A stretch of DNA of 64,000 bases. Origin: Adiantum capillus-veneris (lineage: Eukaryota; Streptophyta; Polypodiopsida; Polypodiales; Pteridaceae). The notes beneath the pieces were generated by a model, which saw only the letters and a program-made list of their open reading frames with translations, made no database searches and had not been told where the DNA came from. Positions 44,168 to 57,070 of the stretch are shown here, piece after piece. The stretch is taken from NCBI GenBank assembly GCA_014529385.2, contig CM043958.1, positions 78,110,669 to 78,174,668 of the forward strand, given 5' to 3'. The position numbers were made by a program, and so were the translations under genes. Each line of letters starts with the position of its first letter. Position 1 is the stretch's first letter.

Positions 44168-44830
44168 TACCTTTTTTAATGAAAGCATTAAAATATTCTT
44201 TTGTTTTAGTTTGTTATTAAGTATGTTTTTTTTTATTGTTTTTATTTTTCTTCTTGTTCATTTTATTTTGCTCTAAAATGCCAATGTATGCTTTTCACCT
44301 TGTTGTTTGAGTGGGGCCCTTGATTATGTATGCATGTGTATAATGGTGGACAATACAATTTTATATTAAAACACAACAAAAGTGACATGTGATTGTAAGC
44401 ACTCATCTAGATCTATGACTCTCCATAACTCTCATCTCCCTTTAACTCCAGAAGGTCTCTCTTTTTTAACTTCAGAGGTATGGTCTTTGTGACTTCTCCC
44501 CTATTTAATTTCTTGTGCTTATAAGACTTACTTTTTCTTATGAAAGCATTAAAATGTTCTTTTGTGTTTGTCAATGGGTCCCTTTTTAGTTTTTCTTGGA
44601 ATGCCAAATTGATCATTTCACCTTCTTGTTTAAATGGGGTCCTTGGTAACATATAAGGCATTTGTGATTATGTGTGCATTGTGTATGATGGACAATATAA
44701 TTTTATATAAAACATAACAAAAGTGACATGTGACGATAGACACTCATTAAGACCTACTCTCCATAAATCTCATTCTATCTTAACCTCAACATGTCTTCGT
44801 GACTCCTCCCCTTGTTCATATTGAAAACTA
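44168..44830. repeat. ~361-bp tandem duplication upstream of UROD
   Basis: atgaaagcattaaaat occurs near 44179 and 44540, and caaaagtgacatgtga near 44378 and 44718. Matching text between is in the same order. An 82-codon minus-strand frame inside it (44413-44661) has no known relatives by eye. Confidence 0.75.
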
Positions 44831-46511
44831 GATTTCCTTGATTGCGTTCCAGTGCAAATTTAAAAGGCGGAGAAAAGTGTACCCTTTAGTTCATGTTTGA
44901 AGGCTTTGTAGCATCTCTCCTTATATCTTTTCCCAAGATCTCTCATCGTGCGCACATGCACCGTGCTGCGCGGCGGCTATACAGGCTAAAAAGTGGAGAG
45001 GGTCACCACACCCCTACAAAGATCCACTACCTACTCCTTAGGGGCTATCGAATGCAATAGCTTGGAGAATCCCATGTAACAGGATTGCATGCCATTTAGG
45101 GTACAATGTTGCATGTCAACCATTGGATTTTTCTGATTTCAAGGTGATGTCTTCCCATCATCTCCAATTGGAAAGAGGCACAAGCATATGTGCTTAGTGA
45201 TAGTTGATGGTGGATGGCAAATGGTTTCTTCTTCTTTCCACCGGTGTTAATTGGCATGTGTGTAACTTAATTATGACCGCACCACAAGATTAAAATTTAG
45301 TCTAAGGCAATGTGTGAAGGAGAAGATTTTGCAGATTATTCCGTGCACAAAGATGCTTGTGTCCATTAGAAAAAAGGACCCTACAAACATATGGTGTGAA
45401 GCTGGCATTGTTATCCACATTGCCAATTACAACGTAGGGAAGGAGCCCTTCCCCAACCACTTTTATGCCCTCCAATGTTGAAGGGGGACTTATGCTTCTC
45501 CTCCAATGTTAGGGGACTTTCTTATTAAGAAAATAAATTAGAGTTGTAGGAAGAAAGAGTCACATTCATTTTTATATAGACTTGTGAGACTCTTGGCGAT
45601 ATGGTTACCATGTTTTGGCTTCATCTCAATTGGCCGATTTGATTGAGACAGCAAAAGCTAAGCTAGCTATTCACTCACTTGTTAAGTCCACAAGTATTCT
45701 TCCATGAGTGCATCAAAGACAATGGCTTCACCATCTTCAATGAAGTATTGGCTTATTTGGCCTCCACCTATCACAACTTGAGCATGGTTCTTAATTTCCT
45801 CATAAAAGACAATTGAGAAGCTTTTACCATCAACTATATCATGTGGTCCTAGAAATCATTTTATGATTACATATTTAGATTGGATTGTCGTGTGAAGTCT
45901 ATAATTTTCTATGGTAGCACTTGCAATATCACAAATAGAGACTTCTATTGTTGTAGATCCATCCTCAAGAGTAAGTGATTTTTAAGAGGGTTTTACCATA
46001 ATCAAAATTGTGGCTTGAAAAGAAGTTGGGAAACTCGTATTGAGAACACACAGTAGCCAACTTCAAAAAGGTTGTTGAAGCCTTAGAGAGGGCCAAAATT
46101 TTTGTATAGGCAGTGGAAAGAGGCCCACACCAAATTTCACCCAAGACAGCATGAATGTTTTCTTTTGATGATGTGAGTCTCGCTTTAGAGGAGAGGACAC
46201 CCGAGGTGACATCCCTAAGTTACATGCCTTCTAGATGTTCTCAAAGTGGGCAAGCACACCAACACAAGCACAGTCACTTGTTGCCCCAACATCATGCAGT
46301 CTATTGTCGAGTCCCATCAACTACATTTCATTTGTTAGGTATTTGTTTGTCCAAATGTCACCATTGCATTCATTTGTTAAGAATTGATGTGCAAGATGTT
46401 CAAGTTGATGAGGAACCTCTTGAGATTCATCATTGGTGGTGCCCAGTATGCACTTTGTGGTGCCACCATGGGTTGCTTTCTAGTACCACCAATATCCTTG
46501 CTACATGCATG
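44831..46511. other. Intergenic, no recognised gene
   Basis: Only short frames. One at 46155-46553 is His/Cys-rich and partly overlaps the C3 LTR, so it is probably chance. Confidence 0.45.
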
Positions 46512-46737
46512 GGCTACCATATATGTGATAGTGATGTGTGTGAACACACTTAGGATCGTCGAGGCACTTTTTCCCTCACTAGGAGGTTCTTTCCCCCGTG
46601 CATTGTATAAATGCCCATCACTCTAGGGCTAACTTATGTTTTTATTTTCACACTAATCTATATACTCTCTATTGTGTGCCTTGAGCTTCTTCATCTTCTC
46701 TAAGTTGTTTGTGCATCCTGTAATCCTAATTTCAACA
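46512..46737 (+). mobile_element. 5' LTR of copia C3
   Basis: Reverse-complement match to the C2 LTRs over its whole length. It ends atttcaaca before a primer site. A TATA-like tgtataaatgcc lies at about 46605-46616. The first bases have diverged from TGTTACC, so the left end is approximate. Confidence 0.8.
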
Positions 46738-46739
46738 AT

Positions 46740-46751
46740 TGGTATCATAGT
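46740..46751 (+). other. Primer-binding site of copia C3
   Basis: TGGTATCATAGT is a mutated form of the tRNA-Met primer site. Confidence 0.7.
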
Positions 46752-47079
46752 AGGTTGCGTATTCCCAAGCATATTAGCCAACATTGCCAGTTCCCCCCGC
46801 TCACTTTCTTTGAATTAGGTGAGCTTTGGTGAGTGTCAGTAGGTTCAGTAGTACTTCGGGTAAGCTCATAAAGCTTGGTGTGCTCATAGCCTTTGTGTCC
46901 TCTACAGGTAGTACTGCATAGGTAATTTTATCCTTTTGTGTAGAATTTTTGTCATTGCAATTTTTTACAAAATAGATCCCTTACAGTCCTCTTTGGGTTG
47001 TGCTCTATAGCACGTGTTAGTCCTACTTTCTTTTTCCTCTTTTGGGGAGATTTTCACATCGGGTGCAGTCACTCGCCAT

Positions 47080-48090
47080 GGCTGACAACAATAGAGATGT
47101 TTCAAAGATGTTTGCTCTTGAAGACAAATTGGATAGGGATAACTATCCACAATGTGGGCTTACATGATGACGCATGTTCTTGTGTCAAAGTGCATTTGGA
47201 ATGTTGTGCAAGGAATTAATGTACGTTCACCTTTTGTGGATACACGCTCTGTTGAGGACGTTGCAGGTTCTAGCAGATTTGTTGCTGGTAGAGTTGTTTT
47301 ACTTACGACTGAGCAATCTCATTGGGATGTTAGAGATGCATAATCTCATGCATTAATTGCATTATCTATGAATCACACTATTACTCCTCCCATTCACTCA
47401 ACAAAATCAACAAAATAGGCTTGGGATACTATGACTGGTCTTTATACAAGTCGCAATGAGGCTGAGATTGCTTTGCTGCATAAAGAGCTGGAGTCAAAGA
47501 TTATCCAAGAGGAAGATGACATGGAGACTTTCCTTACTAGTATTAAGGATGTCAATGAGAAACTCATTTTTGCAGGTGAAGTTATTCTGACAGTTCACTT
47601 GTATAGATTGTTGTTGATGCATTGCCAGACTCTTACCATACTAGTACTTGGAGACTTATGACCCAAGGAAGACCCTCAAGCTATCAAGTTTGATGCATTA
47701 TGTACATTGTTGTTACAAAAGTCATTTTCAAGAAATAACATGTCTAAATAGCATGTAGTTGAACATGTTTTTTTTGCTTCTCAAGGAGGTGATTCTTCTG
47801 TGGGTAGAAAATCACCTATGTCTAGTGCTTTTGCTGCTGGTAGCAACTCATCTGGGAATTCTTGTGAAAAAGACAAGACGAAGATTTGTTGCCATTATTG
47901 CAAGGCTAATGATCACTCGATAAAGCAATGTCCTAAGTTGAAGGCATAAGAAGCCAAGAAGAAAGAGGTTGGATCTACTAACAATGTAGCTATTGTAGAA
48001 TCTTCTTTAAATGGAGATTGTGATGTGGATGTAGATGCAAGCATTGAGTGCAGAGTGTACTTACGATCCTTCTGCCCATGATGCGTGTCA
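47080..48090 (+). pseudogene. Copia C3 gag
   Basis: Starts MADNNRDVSKMFALEDKLD, close to C2 gag (61403). It continues in changing frames with TSRNEAEIALLHKELESKI, then a CCHC knuckle near 47889-47935 (CCHYCKANDHSIKQC). It stops at YDPSAHDA near 48085, where about 1.4 kb present in C2 (protease, GAG-pre-integrase and most of integrase) is missing. Confidence 0.85.
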
Positions 48091-49739
48091 AATGCATTTT
48101 TGTTGGTTACCATATCAAAAGAAAAGGTTACAAGTTATACCATCCGCAAACAAAACGTATCTTGGTTTCACGATATGTTATACTTGTGGAAGATTCTATT
48201 CAGCCTTTGTTATCATGTACCAAAGATAATAATGTAAGCTCACTTGACATTTATGACATTGTTGTCTCTTTTTAATGGTGGAAATTTGAATGTAAGATCT
48301 AATGAGTCAAATGTATAGCCTATGGAGGTTTTTGAAAATGTTATAGATTGGCCTATTCTTGATGCAAATGTACACGATGTACTTGATGTGGAAAGGGATG
48401 AGAATGAAGAGGCTAGGGGTATGGCAAAATGGTTGGTTCATACTTTGCGTAACAGTAAATTGGATGCACCTATGTCTAGTTGTACTTGTTTAGGTTCTCA
48501 CCATGCATCGTATGTGCCAAATTGTTATGCTTTGGCTGTTTCTAGTTTATGTGATAAAGAGGTCCCTTTTTCTTTTGATGAAGCACATAATTCAAAAAAT
48601 TGGATGTCTGCAATGCAACCTAAATATAATGCACTTATAGAAATGAAACATGGACTTTATGTGATTTGCCTCCTGGAAAAAATTCCATGGGTACAAAGTG
48701 GGCTTACAAGTTGAAACATAAGCCAGATAGCAAGATTGATCACTACAAATCTAGACTTGTTGCAAAAGGTTATGCGCAACAGAAAGGCATTGACTATGAA
48801 GAGACTTTTGCTCCCACTTGTCATATGACTACTATTTGTTTTCTATGTGCAATGTAAACATACTTTGGATAGAATGTACATCAATCAGACATTGTTATTT
48901 CTTTCTTGAATGGTGATATATATGAGGAAGTATATGTGACGCAGCCTCATAGTTTTGTCAGGAAAGGACAAGAGAAGAAAGTGTACAAATGTAAGAAAGA
49001 TTTATATGGGTTGAAGCAACCTCCTCATGCTTGGTTTGAGAAATCTGACTCACTCGATTAAACAAGGCTTTTGTATCAATTCAATTGAAAGCACTTTGTA
49101 TGTGAAATGTGAGGGTGATGCATATCTCATTGTTGTTTTGTATGTAGATGATTTGCTGATTAATGGTTCAAATGAGACACACATTGTTGAATTCAAGTAT
49201 GAATTGAGTGCTACTTTCAAGATGTAATACTTGGCGCTTTTGCATCATTACTTGGGCATACAGTTTAAGTAATGTGATGGAGGTATTGCTTTCTGTCAAG
49301 CAAGATACAAAGAGACATTACTATGTATGTTTTGACTTGAGGACTACAAACCTATTTCTACTCCAATGGACACATGTTTGGAATGGAGACTTCATTATGC
49401 TAGAGATCTTGCAGATGTCACTCTTTATCAGACTACTATTGGATGCCTTATTTATGCATGCAATACGAGGCTAGATATCCACTTTGTAGTCTCACGAGTG
49501 AGCAGATTTATGCATAGCCTAGGGTCTAAGCATTGGCAACTTGTTAAGAGGATTTTTCACTACTTGCGTGGAACTTTACATCTTGGGTTGTTTTATCCCA
49601 AGGGGGATCATTGCCACCATATTTTCACATTAAGCTGGTTGTTATGACACACTAGTGTCCACAAGTGGTTTTTTGTTGTGGCCACTTCTAGTTGTGAAAT
49701 TGGGTACAAGGTAGTCTTCACAACTACGGTTGAGTGTGT
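48091..49739 (+). pseudogene. Copia C3 integrase end, RT and RNase H relic
   Basis: Begins in the integrase C-terminal region (VKCIFVGYHIKRKGYKLYHPQTK). RT follows with WAYKLKHKPDSKIDHYKSRLVAKGYAQQKG in pieces (48694-48800), then SDIVISFLNGDIYEEVYV-like text. The catalytic YVDD is at 49141-49152. The later frame carries RLDIHFVVSRVSRFMHS (about 49470-49520). RNase H begins (ATSSCEIGYK) and is cut after VECV by a foreign LTR at 49740. Numerous stops and shifts. The order and sequence match C2, so this is an internally deleted member of that family. Confidence 0.85.
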
Positions 49740-50088
49740 TGTTGAGATGTCAAGCTAAACATGTACTACTTGTGGATGACTATCACCGAAAATCATCATC
49801 ACTGGTGTGCCTTGGTTGATACACATATCCTCACCGGTGATAATACAACTAGATTACACTGACTTGGTCTACCTATCAGAGTGATGGCACACTTATCCAT
49901 CTAGACACTCACTAGTGGTTCACACTAGACCGTTGTATTAGTTTTTCCTTATTTTCTCCATCATGCTTTGTAGACTTCTTATCTTGAGTTAGTGGAAGAA
50001 GAATTAGAAGGTTTGCCTCTATCTGTGTGTGTATGTGTGTGCGTGTGCTTGCAAGAGCTCAAGCTCTCTCCTTGTCTATCTCTTAACA
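49740..50088 (+). mobile_element. LTR of a third copia-like element, inserted in C3
   Basis: About 349 bp from tgttgagatgtcaagc to cttaaca, followed at once by a tRNA-Met primer site. It interrupts C3 RNase H at VECV. The short (gt)n and gagctcaagctc near its end are typical of an R/U5 region. Sequence after the primer site (50101-50700) is broken and not clearly gag. Confidence 0.65.
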
Positions 50089-50100
50089 TGGTATCAGAGC
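50089..50100 (+). other. Primer-binding site after the 49740 LTR
   Basis: TGGTATCAGAGC, perfect for initiator tRNA-Met. Confidence 0.8.
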
Positions 50101-52364
50101 CTAGTTGTGCCTGAGGAGCTTGGAGCAACAAGCAGGAGTAGTAGAAGAAGCCATGTCAGGATTCTAGGAGACATCATGAAACGGTCTCTGATTGAGGTGC
50201 TGCTTCTTGAAGATTGTGTGTCTTAGGGTGCATTTTGGCGTTACAGTGCATTCACAAACAAAATGGCAAAGGTTCGAGTTTCTATAGATCTACATTTTGG
50301 TGGTGTAGAGGGTTATATTTTGGCTACAATGTTCACAGATACTATTTAGCCTTATGAAATAGGACAAGCCGTGAAGCACACAACAACCTGAACCGCCTTG
50401 ACTTTCTTGGATCATCTTTGAAACACCATGAAATCACACCTATGGAAATTGTGCAAGGCATGAAGCATTTTTTGGTGGCATTAAGGCATTGCACTCCACT
50501 CTCGACACTGGCCTAAAAGCATCATCTCATCTTTAGGATTTGAATGAATTAAGGGAAACCATTGCATGACTTCATGGAGCCATCCACACCATTTGGAGCA
50601 AAGTGACGAGTGGATCGACCATGCACATTCAGTCTTGAATACGAGAGGGTAACAACCTAGTTGGTCGACAAGGTCACAGGTGAGCACGTCTATTTCAACT
50701 TGATCTTGAGTATTTTTTCAAAAGTATGACATGAAAGTGACAAACAAAAGACTCTTGAAATTCACTCTCAAGCAAGAATTTATTCTGAATTTTAAGACAA
50801 CTGGCCATAGAGGGGTGACAAGGTAGACAATTTTACGTTTTTTTTTTGTTGTGTTTTGTCCTTTACTTTGTGTAAGATTTCTTGGTTCGCAGAGCAAAGT
50901 GCTTTGATGGACTTAAAGAGAAGCAAGGCTTCTACTCTGTGCCAAAGTACTACCCATTGACTTTAGATCAAAGGCAAGGTCACAAGTTTGGCAAATGGGC
51001 AATATGCGGATATCCATAAGCTCACATTTTATGTTTGGCAATGTCAAATTGTGATGTATCCATGCCATTACAAATTATGCAAGACATTATGGTATCGACT
51101 CAAACTATTGAGGCTATCATTATAGCCAAGGGCTTCTCACTTTTTTTTTAAACATTTGCATGCATGTCATGCCAGTAAGGTGGAACTAATTCTGCCCCAC
51201 CATTGTTTATGCTTTTGCTATACCATTAGCTACTCTGTCAAGGACAAGGTAAAACTTGTTTTTTTCAATGGTTTTTCTTGATGTTTCTTCTATTGAAATT
51301 ACTGTAGAGGTTACCTATATCTTCAACCTTCTACTCAATAACAATTGAGGCTGGTATATTTGGTTGTGTTTGTTGTTGATGATTGCAGCAATGGGCACTT
51401 CATATAATTAATTATATGCACAAGGTGCATGCACGACAGATGATTCTTTCTATCGGTAGCACATAGGCATGACCTTTCTATTAAGAAAATAATTCATGGG
51501 ATGATGAATTTGTTAATTAAGGGAGCCTCAAGGAAGGTAATCTCTTGTTTAAAGAACCAAAGAAAGCCTAGTACGACTAGCTTCTTTTCGGCATTGGGAT
51601 TGTTTCTTCTCTTTTCATGGAAAAAATGATTGTTTTAAGATCCATTTATGAATATGAGTCCACCTTGAGCGGATCTTTTGTTTCATTTATAGCACTAATT
51701 GTGTCTATAGGAGTGGTATTTTCAGGGGTATGGCCTAGCTAATGAAAAAATTACTCCGTAAGTGTTGAGGGTTACCGATTGGCCTCTTCACAGTTTTCCT
51801 TTTAAAGAAAGAAGTCCTCAATTTTCCAAGGGGTAGTAAATAAGTTAACCTTACCAAGTTGGTCACAATTAACTAACAATTTACACACTTTCTATGAAAA
51901 ATCTAACCAAGAGGTTTAATTTTGCAAAATCTAGCCAAGGGGTTTGGATTGCCAAGGCAACACCCAAGGTTATCAAATAAATATTGGTTTATTTTTACTA
52001 ATCTCTCTTTTAGTGTTTAACATGTCAATGACATACTAGGCCTTTTGAGGTTGGTGTTGGGTATCTTTCAAGTTTGAAAAGCACACTTGAACTCCGAGTA
52101 AGTGTAAGATATTTTCCACTTCCTAGTAAGCATATGATTTGGTATAGTTTCATTCTTGGATATGCTTTGATTGAGTTTTCCAAGTGGGATGTATATGCTA
52201 GAATGCTTTCATCCATTTTGCTCTTCATACACATGACAAGGTCGTGTAGGAGCAAAGAATTGTGGGGGATAGTAGTGAACTTGATACATTTTTGGACCCT
52301 ACAGTTATTGACCCACATGGTAGGGTTTCTTTGGGCACATAGCACATATTGTTAATCACAAAGT
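50101..52364. other. Unassigned, possibly decayed retroelement interior
   Basis: Fragments such as KHFLVALRHCTPLS (about 50461-50502) lie where gag would be expected, but no family match can be claimed. The rest shows no gene. Confidence 0.35.
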
Positions 52365-52871
52365 GTGCAACATGGTCTAGGAACTCATATAGTTCCATTT
52401 AGCCAGTGTGTAGAAAGGTTCATGAGGATCCCTCCCACTCATGTTAGTGTCTATGTGTTGGCAATGGTAAACGAGCCAACACCAAGTGAAGTTGATGCAT
52501 TGTGTTGCTTGCAAGCCAAATGTGCCACTAATCATGCTACATGTAGATGCATCACTTGCACTTGTAGGGTGTGTTTTGAAATGGATTCATTATGCCAAGA
52601 TGTCCACATAGGTAGCAAATATGTGATGCCCCAACTTATTGAATGTTGTGTCAAAAGCTATCGATTTGACTTCTATTGGAGAGAGAGGTCATCAATGCTA
52701 AAAATCTTGCACTATGTTGTTCATCATAGAAAAGAAAATACTAGAGTATGCTCAATGGATCTTGCTAATTTGGCTTTAGAGGAGCTATTTGCTAACAATA
52801 GCCTTAATGCAAAAAAATTCTACTATGTAAAGAGTGATGACACACAAAAGTTCGCTCATCATTCCCTTTGA
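52365..52871 (+). CDS. Hypothetical 168-codon open frame
   Basis: Longest clean frame in this stretch. It is Cys/His-rich in the middle (CCLQAKCATNHATCRCITCTCRVC split over residues 47-71) and has a plausible helical C-terminal part (LANLALEELFANNS). No family was recognised, and no primer site, LTR or intron signal adjoins it. It may be part of a decayed element. Function unknown. Confidence 0.2.
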   Translation: MQHGLGTHIVPFSQCVERFMRIPPTHVSVYVLAMVNEPTPSEVDALCCLQAKCATNHATCRCITCTCRVCFEMDSLCQDVHIGSKYVMPQLIECCVKSYRFDFYWRERSSMLKILHYVVHHRKENTRVCSMDLANLALEELFANNSLNAKKFYYVKSDDTQKFAHHSL

Positions 52872-54593
52872 TTAAAAAGGAAAATGAGGCTTATTGATGC
52901 AAATTGGGCTAAATGCAAGATCTCCTAAATAGATTGTGAGAGAGTTTAAGGAAATGCTCAACTATAGCTTATCAATGATTCTATTGGAGAGTTTAGCGAG
53001 AGCAGTATAGGATTGCTAAATGCACTAATGCAATGCAATCCTAATCTCCACTAATTCCTAGCAAGAAAATTAAGAAGGGTAGTGTCTCATGGTACTTCCA
53101 AGAGCATGCCCAAGTTGTGAGAATAGAGGTACTATGGCATGCTCATCTCCACCCATCCTTGCCGTAAAAGCCCTATTTTAGAAGCCCCCTTGACTATGCA
53201 TGCATAGATTAGGGCCGTGCGCACCCCAACCCTATCTTAGGCCTAACATTACTCACCCCTTGGAAAAGCGTTCATCCTCAAAAATAAAAGTGGTGACATC
53301 TTTGTCATAACACTAATGTTTTCTACAGTGGCATCCCTTGCATATTCAATTGTCCATTTGGTCGATACATGGTTCAGTAGGAGGTTCAATGAACCCAAGG
53401 AAAACATTTTGATTTTCCACATTGTTGTCCCTTTGCAACCATTTTGTGTAACCGGGCTATATCCAACATAGTGTGTAGACTCTATTTATAAGTCACTTGA
53501 GTATTTAAAATGAGTTACCACAACTAAAGAGGTTTCTAAATGAATGACCAGGTTTTAGACTTTCTGAAGATACTCGAGCATGTAAGAAACCTCTTCTCCA
53601 CTTCCCATGAAAGTAACATGCTAACATAACTCATCAGCAAAGAGTAAGTCCTTGACTTATTATCAATTCTCATCAAGGCGAATAGTTATATGAAAAGAAA
53701 CTAAATACGTACCTCTTAAATCACTTCAAAGCCTTGCTAAAATACATGGACCATGATAAAATGTGAAAAAGAATCACATCTAGGGACCATCAATGAAACA
53801 TTTTCATTGACAATACATAGCCTTGCTATATGTGCAAACAACCATCCGTTAGTGTTGTTCAACAATACTTGTAATGTTAACAAGTCTTTCTAAGTATTCG
53901 ACAATTTTTGGCCATCAAAATTGGTCCTAATACTACGTGCTCAAAATGGTGTGAGAAATGGAGTTGTGCAGCATTTAGGGACCATGTCGTGACACATAAT
54001 TAGAGAAACAAGTATCAGCTCATATTCTTCACATGTGGAATATATCTCATATATTGATGTCAAAAAATAGGATATCCATTAAGTACGAGATGTACTTGTG
54101 TGTGGAGGTAGCTGTAAACTCCTCAGAAGTCGAGACACTTAATGAGTAGGTGACATGTGTAATGGGAACATGGTTTATCAAGCGCATATGTGCACGTTGA
54201 GTTTCAAGGACAAATTCAACACACACACAAAAATTGAAACAACTTAATGATGTGTGGAATGAAACCTTTTGATTCAAACTTTTGAAATCATTGTGATATA
54301 TGATAGCTTAGTATGTACTATGACAAGCGTCTAAAGAAAAGCAATTTTCTTGGTCAAATTTTCTTGTGTGATTTGTCTCTCGTTCATCCTTTGCCAAGTA
54401 AGTCAAAGTTTAGCTTCTTGGAAAAGATGCTAATGAGCTTCTTGTCTGCAATGTGTCTCTTATAAGATATACTAGATCAAGAAGCTTTGGTTATTTTTGG
54501 GACAAAAATTGTCTCCTTTCCTCCATATGTGATCACATGAGCTTATGTTTGGAATGAAGGTGTGCGCGAATGTGGTGCATGTGCGGAGAGGGA

Positions 54594-54598
<5 letters not shown>
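52872..54598. other. No recognised gene
   Basis: AT-rich, short frames only. Confidence 0.5.

Positions 54599-54690
<92 letters not shown>
54599..54690. repeat. (AG)n microsatellite, about 46 units
   Basis: The longest uninterrupted dinucleotide tract of the window. Long minus-strand frames through it read as Ser-Leu repeats and are artefacts. Confidence 0.95.
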
Positions 54691-54691
<1 letters not shown>

Positions 54692-55438
54692 AAAGAGTGA
54701 GGTGGAGTAGAGTGGCCTAAAGCACCAATCACTCCTTGTTCTTTTATGTATATAAAGAATAGTTGAGTGGGTTAGTGAGGTCAGTGGGCGACAAAAATTG
54801 GACATCGTCTTGGGGTAAGGCCCATGCCTCTCACTTAAAGGAGAATGTGCAAATAAGTGGATCCTACTAGCTAAAATACTAATATGTACAAGAAAACAGG
54901 TGAGAGACTCACTCAACATATGCCCATTGGCTCACTCACTCGATCTACATGTAGTCGTATCGGCTCTAGTGACAGACGAGCGTGCGTGTAAATCTCACAA
55001 AAAAATCTATATGGTCTACATAGCTCTAGAATGCATCATGCTAGTGTCAATCATCATATGAGTAACAATCCATGTTGTAAATGCTCCTATTGCAGTATCT
55101 AGGTATGTCCTTGACACTAGTAGATTATACATGAGACACTCGAACGTCGACAAAATCTGCACAAATCTGATTGTACTAGCCTCCTCAGCACTATCTACAT
55201 GCACTGTATAATCAAGACTACTCATTGCATATGAATGTGCCATCATCAACACTAGGATGGCTATGTCCCTCTCATCCATAGATGGATCTATGTGTACTAG
55301 CATCAATTCATCAACCTCTAGCATGAGCATATAAAAGAACTCCATATTCATCATCTTTGTTTGTGTCTCTAGGGAGTAGACTTGCTCTACCTATGTCTGC
55401 ACAGAATCCGATGACACGTGTTGTGTCTAACTAGAGCA
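54691..55438. other. No recognised gene
   Basis: A minus-strand frame at 55016-55354 (Met- and Asp-rich) has no recognisable domain. It could be a continuation of the neighbouring copia relic. Confidence 0.4.
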
Positions 55439-55889
55439 CTATCGCTCTAACTCTATCTCTAGAGAATCTACTGGAATGTCTTGCATAACTACATGCTCTA
55501 TCTTGCTAGCATGGTGGAGCTCACTCATGAAGGAGACACTTCTCTTCTCTCGCTCAATGCATGCCAGCAATAAACCGGGACTAACTATGTTGTCTGGTAC
55601 CTCAAATACATACACATGGTAGACCAAGCCACTCCGAGCTCCCCTAGAAATCACTAGGAATCCACAATGAATTAGGAAATACTTCTCTCTAAGCAGTATC
55701 TAACACCCACAATCTACTAACTATCTCACTTTGTCTCAGTTGAGGAACATATGGCACATGTCGTAGCATATAGAATGCACCACTAGGTAATGACAAGCAA
55801 ACATCTTCTACACCTACAATGGCCAAGTGCACTAGAGAAAGTGATAAATTACTCACAATGAAGTGTGACGTGGAATATTGCATCCTCAT
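55439..55889 (-). pseudogene. Copia GAG-pre-integrase relic
   Basis: On the minus strand LPSGAFYMLRHVPYVPQLRQ (55740-55800) resembles the segment just after copia protease. ISRGARSGLVYHVYV (55605-55652) resembles the GAG-pre-integrase strand. The typical LWH..LGH motif is not visible. Stops and frame changes are frequent. Its family differs from C2. Confidence 0.45.
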
Positions 55890-56839
55890 CTAACAACCAA
55901 TGGGGAGAAGTTCCAAGTCTCGAAAACATGTAAGCAAGAGGAACGCTAAAGCAAAATGTGACATCACCGTCACTAGCATGCAAAGTCAAATCTCTAGTCT
56001 AGGTCAAAACCACATATGCATCTCACATACATCATTGCAGCTTCCTCATACATCAAAGACAACAATGCCTAATGTGCCCCGTGTGACCACAATGGCAACA
56101 TCGAATTTATTGGCAACTAAGTCGTCATTGTTGACTCTGAAGTATCACTGCTGATGGATGTCATATCAATGAATAGCACATATGCAATAAAAGTGTATGG
56201 TGATGAAGTTAAAACTATGGAGAGAAATCCTAGGAGAAAACCGACAGAGTCTCCCCTGTAAACTAAGTAAAATCTCAAGCATAAATGATGCCAAAATGGC
56301 AACAAAGTGGGAGAGCACTTGACCATTATAGAATTATAACCATGATCAATGCATCAATCTGATGCTTGCATATGCAACTTGTAGTGCAATGTAGATCTAT
56401 CAAGAGACGTACAGAAGCAAAACCCTCTGCTAAACCAAGCAAAAACCATGCCTTGAGGATAAAAACAACTCTTAAATGAGCAAAAAATGCATAGCCATAT
56501 GCATAAATAGTAAATAGAAAATGTGATGCTTTATGCAGCCTTATGCAGCCCACAAAAATGCATGCACAATCTGACAACTGCAAGTAACGTGTACTTATAA
56601 CTACAATTCACATGTACCTATAACCTATAGAGCATGTGACTACATGTAAGTTATAGCCACTACGAGCATATACAAATCTCACTCCTTTGAGAGTGGGTAC
56701 AAAAACAACAATCTATGTCCAAACCTTCAAAACCTATCAATGTGAGAGTGAAAACTCGATCATTGTCAAAGTGGAAGTAAATCTCACAAAAGCATCATAG
56801 AGTAAGTTACGGATACATAGAAAGCATGGCAATAATATG
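55890..56839. other. No recognised gene; left flank of C2
   Basis: AT-rich with short frames. Phrases such as gacagagtctcccctg (56237) and aaaatctcaag resemble text just right of C2 (61968), suggesting an old duplicated background. Confidence 0.4.
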
Positions 56840-56844
56840 GGGAA
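56840..56844. other. Left target duplication of copia C2
   Basis: gggaa, repeated exactly at 61957-61961. Confidence 0.85.
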
Positions 56845-57070
56845 TGTTGGAATTAGGGTTGCAGATAAATGCACACAACTTGAAGAAGACGAAGGAAGCT
56901 CAAGGCACACAATAGAGAGTGTGTTACTTAGTATGCAATGGAAAGATAGATATCCCTAGAGTGATGGGGTATATACAATGCTCGGGGGGAAAAACCTCCT
57001 AAAGAGGGAAAAAATGCCGTGGCGGTCCTAGTGTGTTCACACACATCACTACCACATGTATACGGTAACA
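56845..57070 (-). mobile_element. 3' LTR of copia C2
   Basis: 226 bp, TG...CA. It differs from the 5' LTR at roughly 15 positions plus a 6-bp cctagt duplication present only in the other. This suggests the insertion is not very recent. Confidence 0.92.

Noticed and set aside
44413-44661. 82-codon basic minus-strand frame upstream of UROD
   Set aside because: It lies within a tandem duplication whose second copy does not keep the frame, and no family was recognised.
46155-46553. 132-codon His/Cys-rich frame
   Set aside because: It runs into the C3 LTR, shows no family resemblance and lies in sequence with no other gene signal.
54472-54919. Long minus-strand frames reading Ser-Leu repeats
   Set aside because: They are produced by the (AG)n microsatellite at 54599-54690, which is open in several frames.
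55016-55354. 112-codon Met/Asp-rich minus-strand frame as a gene
   Set aside because: Adjacent to a copia relic in the same orientation and without a domain; probably decayed element sequence.
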